Positions 12,385 through 25,400 of a stretch of DNA of 64,000 bases are shown here, in pieces. A model generated the notes under the pieces. It saw nothing but the letters and a program-made list of their open reading frames with translations, was not told the DNA's origin and did no database searches. The translations under genes and the position numbers were made by a program. Where the stretch lies: NCBI GenBank assembly GCA_036345935.2, contig JADWOT020000003.1, forward strand, positions 15,353,901 to 15,417,900. The letters run 5' to 3'. The DNA is from Taenia hydatigena (taxonomy: Eukaryota; Platyhelminthes; Cestoda; Cyclophyllidea; Taeniidae). Every line of letters starts with the position of its first letter. Within the stretch, counting starts at the first letter, position 1.

Positions 12385-13689
12385 TATTATATAATGAAGT
12401 AGTGAATTTGGACTTGAATAATTAACAGGCTTATAAGGTTGGATGTGTAGATAAGAGGTTTAATCTCATCTTTGAATTAAGGAAGCTTAAAAATAGTCCT
12501 CTTTTTACAGAAAGAAAAGGCGGTCCTCCACTCCCAATTCTGCTAGAAGGTTCTCAAATATTCATTTAAATGTTGGGTGGTTCACCATTATTCTTATTAC
12601 ATTCGTCTATTCGTCACCATTTCACAAACAATAAAAAGTTGGTTCTGAGCTTGAATTAAATCTCGAAACCAGCTCTATAGTCCTCGAACATCTGTGAGCG
12701 TCTTTGCGTGTATTAAAGAATCTTACTGAATTCCACTGCAGCAAAGTTATTTCCAAGCACGGCTTCATAGCCTCGACGATCCAATCCCAATGGAAGAAGA
12801 AGCAGTTGTCCCAAGCCAATCAAGATGATTCGGTGTCTGTTTTAAGCACATCAGAGAGGACAAATCAAATGGGATGGCTTTAGTTGTTACAATGGGTAAC
12901 TATAAAAAGGGTCCATGCAAATTCCACAGGATGGAATTTCAATCAAAATTTAAACTAAACACAAATAAGCACCAACGCTGCTGACATATATTCATACAAA
13001 TTCATCTTTAAGGTGTTCATTTTTTGCAAGCAAAACTGTAATACTGTCCACAAAATTAAGCATTGGAAAGTGATTACTTTTATTTAATTTGGTGCACAAA
13101 TGATACAAGATTTCTCTCGAGTCTACCGTCTTCCTTGCGAGTTTACAACGGCCAGCTTTACGGACGCTCAGACCACTCTAAAACCTGCTGTGTGCAAGCT
13201 TTTTTGCGGCATCTCCCCATTTTTCTAATGTTAACTCAACCTCAGAAAAATGCTTTTGTTGCAAACAAAAGAAATTATATAATTTTTTACAAAACCGGAT
13301 CAAGTAGTCATCATTTAAAAATGCTGAAAGGAGGTTCCCGTTAGCTGTGTCTCGGTTTACAGACATCTTCCTGATCATGCGCAAATATGGAGTAAGACAT
13401 TACGAAGTGCATGAAATCAAGATGGTAGGAAGTTCCCCTTGCCCCATTTTCACTCGGTAGATTTCACAACCGTCATTGCATACTACAAAGGCAAATCAAC
13501 GTTCAAACTTCAATCAATCACGTTCATTTACTCGCAATTTTTAAGGTTTTAACGTTTATCTGGTCACTGAATAAGGCAAATTTGTGTTTTAATTTATGCT
13601 TCTCTTATATGATCACCATTCATATTTCCATTCCGGTGCCATCCAAGTTGAATGAAGGAGATTTCAACAAACCAAACTCCCTTCATTTC
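12385..13689. other. intergenic, nothing recognised
   Basis: AT-rich spacer between two solo LTRs. Frames at 12622 (-), 13063 (+) and 13178 (-) lack support from splice sites or family motifs. Confidence 0.5.
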
Positions 13690-13875
13690 TGTAGCGTCCC
13701 GAGGCTTCCTCGAAAGCAAAAGAAGGCAGAATGCTAAAGTAGAATATATATATTCACCGGACAGAGGGAAAAAGGCTGCTGGTATGCCTCAGAGGCCAGC
13801 CCACGCAGCTAGGGCAATATGGCCACCTCTGTGACCTTGGCCGAAACCGGTAGTTCCAACAATCAAAGTCCTACA
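13690..13875 (-). repeat. solo LTR of the TRIM family
   Basis: 186 bp, minus orientation, with clean TGTAG and CTACA ends on the plus strand and an intact AGAATATATATATTCACCGGACAG region given in family order. No partner LTR or core lies beside it. The flanking 5-mers differ. Confidence 0.92.
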
Positions 13876-16443
13876 GTGACCCATAGTTACGAATGTACCT
13901 TCCCCTAGCCGAGCAAAGCGAAGAGATGGACCATTTGACGCAGAATACGTAAATTTAACCAGATACTAGGGTACTCAGCTATTTTTTTTAACGTCCTCAG
14001 AGGTCCTAGAAATACGGAATTTCTTTCACATAACGTCCGAAAACAAATAAATGAGTTTCCACGGTTTTGGGAGAAGTGTGCTTTAATTTGTGCATTGGGA
14101 ATGGCGATTTTTTCTTTGTTTTATCTATCCAGGATAGTGATGTGAGAACCATAAAGATCTTCAAATCCGCACCGTTTAATATTTGGCAAGTTATTCAAAC
14201 CACTCAATGGTTACCCGAAAAGAACAACCTCCTATTATTATTTAAAAATTTCGGGCTTACGGTTTGGAACACGAATACTGGGGTTGGAAACTTCCCGAGG
14301 TCATAGCATTGAGCAGAGACGTGAATTCCAGTCCTCCAGTGGCTTAAAGCAGTCAACGCTTTGTTTATCTTTGTGAAAACACGTTTGACCATACAAGTTA
14401 AAGAAGCTGGAAAGGAGGAGGTATACACTAAAAACTTAATGTTTTAACTAAATCTTGTGTTTTTTGAAACAATAGTAATTTAACAGCATTTCGGAATTAT
14501 TTTTTGCACACCGCATGTTCCACAGCTCTTGGCACATAAGAAAATGAAACTATTTGCTATGGCAACAATACGCAAATAAAAATAGGAAATCTAGGCCAAT
14601 ATAATCGTTTGTTCATTATTGCTCAAAAAAATGGGAGTTCTTCATGGCATTTGACGAATGCGCGTATAAAACAGGCGCTATAGAAACAGGATTCAATGAG
14701 GTGAAAAGCTAGATTGACACGAATTTAAAAATAGCTTATTTCTCACTCAAAATCTTGCTAAAACAGCCATACATAACTGATTTCATTCAGTATGCCCTCC
14801 AGTAAATGAAAAACGCATTGAAAGTTCGGATAGGAGGAATTAAAGTTTAGTTTTGCTGAACAACACAAAATCCCAAATTAAAAAAGTGAAGTTCAGTTAA
14901 TTGAAATTGGAGTACTCAACCAGGCATGACAAAAGATGGTGAAATCGCATGTAAGGGAATCAGTGCACAGATGTATTTTCATGAAGCGTTTTAGGCACAA
15001 TTTAGTCCAAAATTTCCAGATTCGCCCATGTAAACGTAACACAGTTCAGCTTCTTGTTTTATTCAGCATTAAAACAGATTCGTCTTTCACTTGCAAAACG
15101 CGATGAGTTTTGTGTACTCCTACAATTATTCGCAGTTCTAGAAATTTTCACCGACAGCCCAGTGGCACAACACTGCCGGAAGCAAAAAAAAACCATTACC
15201 GACCATTTCCATGCATGCCTTATTCTTCTTGGAGAATATCTCGATAAAATAGTAAAATAATATGCGTTTGCGACTCCAATGGATCCCGACCCATTACAAT
15301 CAAATCGACATGTAAATTCTTGATGAGTGCAAGTTCTTATACGTCCGGCCATGCGCTTTAATTTTCTTTAACATCACGAATTTGTCTTTACCATTGATGA
15401 GGCATGCTCTAGTAGCAAAGAATACTTGAGTCCAAAACGCCAGGGAATAGATCGAGCTAGGATGGAATTTGCCTTGTACACGCATAAATGGGAAGCAAAT
15501 TTCTAAACAGAGTCCATACTAAACCTGAAACCGTCAGTATTCACGCGCCTTTTGAGTTTTTTTTTCTCAAAATGAAAGCATAAACTTACATGCTTTGGTA
15601 AGTTACATGACCAGAATGCTGTTTTTATGGCCGATCCGGATTACTTGATTAGATAATGACACCTTATAGAAAAGTAACTTTTCTGAACCCAATAAAATCA
15701 ACTTGTCGTAAAAAGTAACAAGACCATTCTGGACACAGCACTGCAACGGCGTCAGTCAAAAAGAACGACTCCACTAGAGCTAAAGCAATGGTATTTCACA
15801 TGACACCACCTTGAGAAACCAAGCACAATTAAACTTCCACACATCCTTTGCTTAATTTAACTTAAGCTCATGATAATGCTAAGAGCTGCGCAGTTTGAAG
15901 AGGATTTCGGTGAACTTCAAAACTAAACACTAGTCAGTAATCTATTCGGGAAAAAGAAAGACTGAAAAATAATTACTTGTGGGAATCAATGCTTGGGAGT
16001 AGTTCCCTAGAAAGCTCAAATAGACTAAAAATAAACAGGAATCTACATCAACCTGTAAAGGGTAAACATATGCACAACACTTTTTAAGTTAAGATTGAAT
16101 GAGTAGCAAGTTTTATTCAGACGCAAGAATCGCCCAATAAACGGGTACATTGTAGCAACTAACACAAAGCTGATATAGCTGTCAAATCGGCTAATCATTT
16201 ATATGCAAGATATTATAACAGGCTTAAGTTTTCTTCCGAAAACTACGGAAACCTTCCAGTTTCCCTTGATACATCATCCTACCACGGTGGCATGAAGCAC
16301 AGCGCACTAACTTGATGCATTCACGGCAAAGTCAGCTCATGAAACGTATGCTCGGAAGCAGGAACATATTATTTTCACCCCAAATGGGTACAAGAAGACG
16401 GATGAGCAAAACAAGGAAGAAGGAGTGGTAACGGTGATACTGG
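13876..16443. other. intergenic between PREP and the ASNSD1-like gene
   Basis: Convergent intergenic region. Overlapping frames on both strands at 15054-15352 are typical of chance open sequence. Nothing is recognised. Confidence 0.5.
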
Positions 16444-19400
16444 TTATTCCACGTTAGCGAGGTTTGAAGCGGCACCGACAACTTTGCGGAGGGATTCACT
16501 CTTGGCAATACGCGAGCCGAATTGCAGCGCTCGTTTCGGTAAACGAGCAGCGATCTGTAGGTCGAGAGATGCAGCGACATCACGCAGCAGCCGTTTTTCA
16601 CCCTCGCCACGGTGAAGGGTTAGATCCGCCTGGTTACAAAGGATTGAAACTCCAAATCAATTACGAAGTAAAACTAATGCAGCTACACACAGCAAAAAAA
16701 AACAAAAAAAGTATTTGGTGGACGTGTCGAACAAACAAAATGAAGTAGTCGCTGTTTTAAGAAGCTCCCGCTTCCGGTCAAACACTGAAAACGAACCTAA
16801 TGGATGTTGAAAGGAAAGGACTCAACTTCAAAACAGAAGATAATTCCTGACGATAATTGGGGATTGATGTCTGAGGAAAACTAGTGAGAAGTTGTATAAC
16901 CGAACAGAGTTCTCTTGACTGCAGCACTGCGAGAATATCGTTTATTGAATTTGAGAAACGATGCAATTTCCCAAAATGAAATTGTAAAAAAATAATGTGT
17001 CCCAAGAGCATGGACTAGCAAAAAACGATTGCCTCTTAGTGCTTTGTAATGCAGCATCGATGAGATGACCGACTAGTAGAGTGTAGCCTGTGGTTGAGCA
17101 GAGCGTTAGTTGACGGTTTGAATGGAAATACTAGTTGTGTGGCTCTGACTGGAAGTAAACTAGATGATGTAGAAGGACTGCGGTGACAAGGGAGAGGAAG
17201 TTCCATTTTGAACGAGACAACCTAATAAAAATAAGTCTTGATGTGCGTCGCTGTCTGAGGATACTGGAACAACTTGTCAAGATGGAGTTAATTGAAGTAC
17301 TTCTAGCATATGATTTGAACGGGCGAGCGCTAGACCATGAAAATTTATTCACATAAAGCCGCAGATTAATATTAATGCACTTTTTGACGAGAAACAGGAT
17401 TATTCCCATGAACATATGGATTTTATCTTTATGCAAATTTGTGGTGCTTCCTCAATAACCCAGCCGCCGATCGCTATTATCTTTTGCGGAACAATCATGA
17501 AACAATAAACCGATTATAGGTGAACAGTGTCTGGTTTATTTAAGTGGATACAATGATTAGGGAAGTACAAAATCAGGAATAAAGGAGGGGACGAGCCAGA
17601 GCAACAAATTAACAATGCACGACATTATGCTCCCACCGTTCCTCTACTCGCTGTCTCGTTTCTGTCTGTCACCTGCTTTACCCGCCCAACCGACCAGAAC
17701 CAGGAGCGCTAACATTGGCACGGATGCAGCATTAAACGAGTCATTCATAACACCTTTTGATCGCAGCATCAAACAGGCCAGTAATCATAGGAGTGGATGG
17801 AGTAACTGATTGAAACACAATTTCGTACCGTTTAAAAACGCATTAAGATTTTGACAGTGCGCTATAACTGAGGACACGGAAAATGAACCTATTGACGGTT
17901 TTTTGAAAACCCTAGTAGGCCGTCAAAAAAGGTGGTTCATTCTTCAAATAAAGGAGGGGGAGGTGCAATTATCCTTTTTACCTTCTAAACCCACATCGAA
18001 TTTCACGAATGGGACAAAACAGTAAAATTGCAAAACGAATGCCTTCGTAATTCTAATTTCATGCTTATCCAGAATGGGAAAGTAGCTAAGGTTATCAGCT
18101 ATGCATTTCAATGCGGTTGCCAGAAAATAATCGTACATTGCGAAAAGGGAATCATCCTGTTAAGTGCGAAAACTCCGCAAAGACATTAAAAACATATCTA
18201 AGAAATAAATCTCATTTCAGATTTAGCATTGGTGGCAATCTCCAAAAAAACAAATCATTTGAGGATTTCATTTTACTGTTTTAAGCCAACCGCAAAACAA
18301 GGATTAATTAAAAAGTTCACTAGGTTCCGATAAAAGTACTGGTATCGTAAACAAAACAATTCATTATCACTTTTGCCGTGAACGCAGCGGCTTCAAAAGA
18401 TGGCGAATTTGAGGGGCATAAGAAGAGATAAGCCTTAAAGTGTCACCTTCCACAACCCATTTCTAGCAGCTATTAAAAGATAAAGACAAACCGTCTTTCT
18501 GTCAGGTAAATATTTTTAAGTGTACAGAACCGACTTATTAAAAAGGAAATAATATTTATAGATCGAAAGACCAAAAATAAACTTCTAAGCGCTGATAAGG
18601 CCATTCGAGATTATTAAGCTATTCAAAGAAGAATTCATTTCTCGATACACAAACAAATAAGTCCAATTTCAGAACTACTCACTGTAATTCAAAAACCTTT
18701 TTTTTTTTTCATAAAATCCTGACAAAGTCAACCTTACTTTACGTCAAGAGTACGTAACATTATTGTACACTTTTCTTGATTATGTAAGACATTCCAGAAG
18801 CTAGCCAAGCGATTAGAGACACGACGAATGACCCAGTAGTGTAAAGGGTAACGTTTTCCGCCGTACATGGTTGAAGTATATGAGGGAGGAAGATCGTGGC
18901 ACCCACTGGAATCGAATGTATTCGGCGGTAGCATCAGTGCAAGGATTAAATGATGAAGGTTGATGATTTACCATCTTAAAGGCGAGTGTCTTCCCAAAGG
19001 TAAATTACATCCAGCACTAGTGATACGGAGGGCTGATAAAGATATCGTTCATTTTTGTGTTTTATGTCCACGAGGCTGCTCTTATAAAGATGGGACCATG
19101 CAAAAAATTAAATACGCGGGACAAATAGTTCAGCTCATGAAATTGCAATGTTATTTGTTGGCGTTATCTGGTTAGAGAATTGACTCAATTTTTAGCACTT
19201 TCATATAAAACAAAGCAAATGAAATTTGCACAACTCGAGAAACTTGTTTATTGCTTTAAAGCCAATGGTGCTTTTATGACACGGATATACCTACTTTGGA
19301 TTCAAGAGGAAGCGATGCCAGGTAATGGACAACTCGGTCGTCAAGAAAGGGGTAGCGGACCTCACGACCATGATCTGAAATTACCCTAAGACGCAAAATT

Positions 19401-22400
19401 AAAGAAAAAAATTAGATCAAGAATTAAAATCTCAAAACCATAAAGCATGAAATAGCCAATTGGTGCAGACATTAAATCCGACAGTCAACACTTTCCTTAT
19501 TACGTTGAACCATTATAAAGTCATTTCACTAATGCTGCAAAGGCATATTTTGGTTTGCTCTTGCCATCCATCAAAATGCTTCCTTTGTAAAAGTAGCGTT
19601 AATGAAACCACAAATAGCCCAAGAAGTTGCATTGTTTCTTAGCAAGAGCTGCCAAGTGAAAAAAAACTCAGTAAAAACGCCAAAGTGCATTCAGTTGGGG
19701 GTACAAAGTCTGCTATTCGATAATTTGAGCTAAAAGTTCTGATCTAACAGGTAATTTAAGTAACAAAATATGCCACGTAGCAGATGGCCCCACTAAGGTT
19801 TAGTACATCTCAAGCTGACTATGAATTAGCAAAGATAACTCTAAAGCTGTTGCTATTTCAACAATACTTAAACGAAAAATATCTAACACGAAATTTAATG
19901 GACGATAAGTAAAGCACTTTTACTGAACAGCAACAGTTTAAAATGTAACAAAGAATCGCCTCTAACTTGAACACATTTTTCGGCGCAAATTATGCCTTAG
20001 CAGGCTTTGGGCAAAAATATACTGCTTCGGGTGAAAGCCCTTTTGGAGAAAATTGCATCTAAATTCACAAAAAAACCGCCAACAATTTCAGTTCTGCGTG
20101 ACAGATAAAAGGCTCAAACTTTGACTGACATTCCACTCGTGATGGCAAACAAAGCAGGGATAAAACTCCCACATTTCCAGTTATTTGACCATCCACTCCC
20201 AAAGTGGCCCATCTTGAGAATGAATCACAAAGCGAGTGAAAGTCCAAGTTGATATAAATTGCGCACAAAGTAAAATTCGGACAGCGACTAATTGAAAAAC
20301 TAAAAAAAAGGGAATAGCAAGATGACTGAGCAAAAGGAAACCAATGTGTGGTGTTGTGATCGAAGAGGTACTTTGAAATTTATTGTCCGGATTCATTGGC
20401 AAACGAACTGGATAACACCACGCAATAACAGACACATTAAACACCGAAGTTTTCGTGCCTTGGTGTGGTTGTGACCAAAAAAATCCAATTTTGAATTACT
20501 TACGAATAGAAATGAGGACACGAGAGTCTCAATGAGTATTTCATGTTCCTTCTCAAACAGACCATTCTGACATCCTTTCAGAAATTCGTACAGTGACCCA
20601 AAAATTACCCCATTTTTGGAAGAAAAACCGCATTTATTCACTCTAATTTATGCTACTAAGGATAAAGACGTGGTATGAAAATGAATAATCAAGTAGCGCA
20701 TTTGTCCGAAAAGTTTGATTTTGCGAGATACCACATGATCCGGCTCTCTGCGTAAAACAAACTGAACTGTTGCTAAAAGGATGGTATTTCCTCCTTTTAA
20801 GCAAACGAGACACAACCCGACTCGTAGATTGGTAAAAAAACCGTGCATATATCCGATATGAAATTGAATTGATGTTAAGGGACACCTTAGGAGTAAGGTT
20901 ACGTCTAAAAGCTAACAAAAGACGATCATTTTGAATTATATGAACACAGCTTCCCAGGATTAAGAGTATGGGTCTGCTCAAACTGTCTTTTTCAAGAGTA
21001 ATTGCACAGAACAGAACCTCTCCTTAGGCAGAAACTCTATTCACTTATATTTCAAGTTTACTATGCAAATGCATCGTTTCTACAAAATCGTGAAAAGGCA
21101 CTTTCTCAATCAACGAAAACCAAAAGGGCTCAAAACCTCAACAAATAAGAGGGTAAAACGCATCGCGAATAGAATTAAGCCATAATGTTATATGAAAGAT
21201 CTTACTAATAAAATATAATCTTTTTTTGAAAACCAATGTACAATCGAATGTCATAAAGGCAAATGAAGATACCCAAACCACAGCGTACTAAGTTTCGACT
21301 ACATGCTGAGAAGGCAACTAGTTCAAGTCAATGAGAACGTCGTTACCCTATGTAATATTAACTTTGCAACGGGTAAATGTGGAAACCACGAACCTGTCAT
21401 CTCGTCCCAAGTTCTCCGCAATGCGTTGCATTTCAAGCGTCAGTTCTGCCTCCACTGCTTTGGGACCCTGATGGCTAAATGAGAATAAGAAATCCCATAA
21501 TGTTCAAATCTGCAAAAGCTGGGACGATGCATGCATCCTAAAAGTATCAAAAGAGGTGGCGAGGCATACAGAAAACATAAAAATATTGTGGAATCCTTAT
21601 CAAAAGAGACACTGCAAAGCCTCATTTCATTAGGACCCATTCGATGGAAATGAGACAATCATGAAGAGTGGAGATTTTCCTTTTCTAGCATTTCTACTTC
21701 CTACTTCAAGATTGTGGCGAAAGTACAAGTCCAGAAACGAACTTACTAATAAAACGAGGGCTAGAAATCAACAGCAAAAGATACTGCGATGCCATTTAGG
21801 TACCGATTCATTGACGATTTGGCAGTCCACCACCAAGTATTAAAAAAACGCATAAAAATTTCGTAAAATAGTGCTAGTCCGCGATAAAAATGATTCTCTA
21901 ACAGTTTTTAATGGGACGTATGAGCCAACAGACAATAATTTCCGTAAGCACACCCATCACTCAGTGACGAGATGTGGCAAGCAGCGTTAAAAGAGAGCAA
22001 AACGCTTTTTGTCCGGCTTTTCACCCTCCATCGAATTGCTTCTGCAGATTCAAACGCTGTATTTAAAGGGTAATTTTGATCTACTACTCGAGGTTATGGT
22101 TGGTTTTTTAACTTGACAAATAAGTGGGGTCCACGTCTGTACCCCTTACACTTTGGTAATAATTTTGATGGCCACAAACGTATTAGAGCGCTTGCCTTTG
22201 ACAGGTTTGATAATAAAAAGGGAGATGTTGCAGTCGTTTTTGGAGGAAAAAAAGCTCATCGATGAAGGCGGCACAACGAATTCGGGAAACTGCCTGCAAT
22301 CCCTAACAAAAGAGCAACGATTTGAAAAGCACCACCAAACCAGTGCAAACGGCAGACCTCGCCCACACAATGCAATTGGGTGTACCATGTTACAGACACG

Positions 22401-25400
22401 AGACATCCGTGTTTCAGGCTTTGGATGAGAAAACCCCCTGCAGAACTTCATGAAAAAGGCTATTGAGCTGAAAAAAAATGCTCGCAACCTAGTGTCAAAC
22501 ATGGGTGGATAAGAATCCCACCAATGTCTACGAGAAAATGCTAAAAGTCAATAGATGTGGACAAATTTAGATTTTGAGCTCTTATTGACATGCGATGATA
22601 GCCCAAATAAATCTGCAACTAGCTGTTAGTCTAGCAATCAACAACAATTATACTTTGGGTGAGCCCAATATAATACTGCAGTGTTCCGCACTTTTGGAAG
22701 GTGCAAAGCCAGAGATTTTGCATTTTATAAGTGGAATTTATGGAGTAAGATGGCAAATAATTAAGGGCTTGTCGTAACGCACTCCAAATCGTTTTCCATG
22801 CTGGAATAACCGCATGATTTTGAGACATTTTTTAAGTACAAGATAAGGCCCCATAACTGGCGTAATATGTACATGTACAGTAATGAAGATAGTGTTAAAG
22901 TGTGGCCGCCCTAAATATCAAAATAACTAAGTATTTGGTGGGAAGCACTCTGTGTACAGACATAAAGAGGTAGGTGGAGCATCAAAATCAGACCGACCAC
23001 TGATAACCTACGACTAGTCGGTATTCCATTTAGCAGCCACGCCAGAATGGATATTCTTCATGTTTTCGCGAATTCTATGCATTTACGTGGATATTTTCAG
23101 TGACCTCACATGATCGTTTTGTGGGTGGAGACAAAAATAGCAAAAATACTCATAGAACATACTTCTGGATATAAATCCCTCCCTCTAACTACGACTTTCT
23201 TTGGTACAACATTCACATGTATATGCAACATTTGTGTTTGGAGCATGTGTGCAACATAGAAAGATTAAAAGTATGAAATTGAATGTAGGTCAATTTGATG
23301 ACAATTTCATGAGGACCTATAAAGATGTGAAAATAATTTAAAGAGGAAGATGGAGCTGGTAGATAAATCTTGCGCCAAATGGAGAGTTAAGAAGTTCATA
23401 CTGACTGGGCGAATAAAAATGAGATCCCTACCATTATTATCTGAGTTATTTGAAGACAACACAGTGTCAATGGCAGCATGGCTAAAAAATTCGTTCGCTA
23501 CTGACGGTACCTTGCTTGAACCAACCCTATCATTTGATTGGAGGAATCCTGGACATTTAATTCACAAATCCTCTTTTCATCAGACAGTAAAATGGTGTTT
23601 TCTTAAAATAATGTATTATAAGCTGAGAAGTGAAGCCACTCATTAAATAAACGCAGTTTATTGAAAAACGCAATTAAGTTTTTCATTCAGCTGGAACTTG
23701 AAAGACACCTCTTATTGCTTAACAAGAGAAGTGCAAAAATCTTCCGCCCCCAAAGACAGTCAAATGAATCATCTCGATTGTTTTTTAATAGCATTAAGCA
23801 TACAATGTTCAATTCTTATTTTGATCCTAGTAAAGGTTTCCTATGGGTAGGGTCGAGGTTTACAATAACGGTCAAGACAAAGTTGACCGTTTAAACTACC
23901 GATTGTGGAATGTCAGGGTTCACTATACAATAGACGTGAAATTCTGCAGCACCTGACAGTTTAAACTTTAATTTCACGAGCGCAAAATTCGTCTTTCCTC
24001 TTGTAAGTGTCCTTAAAGTTATCTGGAAATTATAATTGAAGAAGAATCTCCAAATAAACCTACCAATTGATTTAATAAACGGAACCTATGAAACTGTACA
24101 GAAATTGCATTCCTGTTTTCACTGGCAGTCTCCTATGATTCGGTCTCTGTGGCAGTCGGATAAAGCCACCATATTCCTGGCCCCTCAGTACTTCTATGGC
24201 AAATTAGGAAAACCGGATGAACTGGTTTCAATAACATGAACCAAGTAGGCTTTATAAGCCCGCTTCTTTTACCATCGCACCAAAGGGCGGTCAAAACATC
24301 GCAAATGAAATGATAAAGCACAGCTTCAAACCGGTTTGCCATTATTTGGAAAGCCTATCGGTGTCCGTTTGACAGTCCAACGTTGTGTTGACATCATTAA
24401 TGAATGATGGAGGACAAATGCTCTCTGCGACCAATTATGCAAATTAACAAAGATGCTAAAAAATGAAGGGAATTGGTGTTTTGAAGACATTAATTCTCAC
24501 AAGGCAGCACTTGACAAAATGTAGCATGAACGACGTTGGTCAAAAAATGGGCAGGAGGTAGACCTGAAGAGTATTTGACCCAACGCATGTACTACACATT
24601 ACACCAGTTGACCACCACGCCCCCTAGACGAAATTAGACCACTTCTTGTAAGTCGTGAAAAGTTCTCATTTACTACCATTTAAACAGACAGATAAGCAAC
24701 CGATATAATAGCTATGGGACTGTGCTATTTATTGCTTATGGGCACCCTATAGCTGATTTCCACTAGTTACATTCGCTTACCAGTAAGAACCACTGCATAA
24801 CCGTTCAGAGTCGGACGTTCTATACTTAGCGTTCAAGTCAAAATGCACGAGAATACTAAGGAACCTCTAAAAGCCTGAAGTTTGAAATTGTAGTACCGAA
24901 AACTGCAGCCTCAATGACTGTTTAGTATGGTAATTCACGATTAGCGAAAGTGCAAATAGTTATTCAAAAAAAATTAAACTTAACAAGCCAGAATAAGTAA
25001 CTACATTAAATGTATACCGTCAATACTTTGTAAATGTGACATGCTTACCAGTACGAAATAAAGCAGAAAATAATCCTAGAACCACATAAAATCGACATGA
25101 AGACAAAATAACTATATGTAATCATTCCGATGGAGCTACTGGTATAATAAAGGTAATCGAAAGTCATGAGATTTTGCCTGTCGTAGATGAGGTCTAGAAA
25201 TTTCGACCGAATAGAAGACCAAGGCAATCCTTTCCTCGATTACTGGTGCCTTCAATTTGATTTGGTATCACATCGGTTGGGAGGAGGGGGAGAGAGGGAG
25301 TTTGCAGGTTCGCGACTATACTAGACGCCGAGATTAGCAAATCAATAACCTGGAAGTCTGTATGCTACACATTTTGAGAGAAACTTGCACGAATGTATTC

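Noticed and set aside
22146..22502. Overlapping frames on both strands in an ASNSD1-like intron
   Set aside because: Open on both strands at once and without splice sites or motifs, so neither can be preferred.
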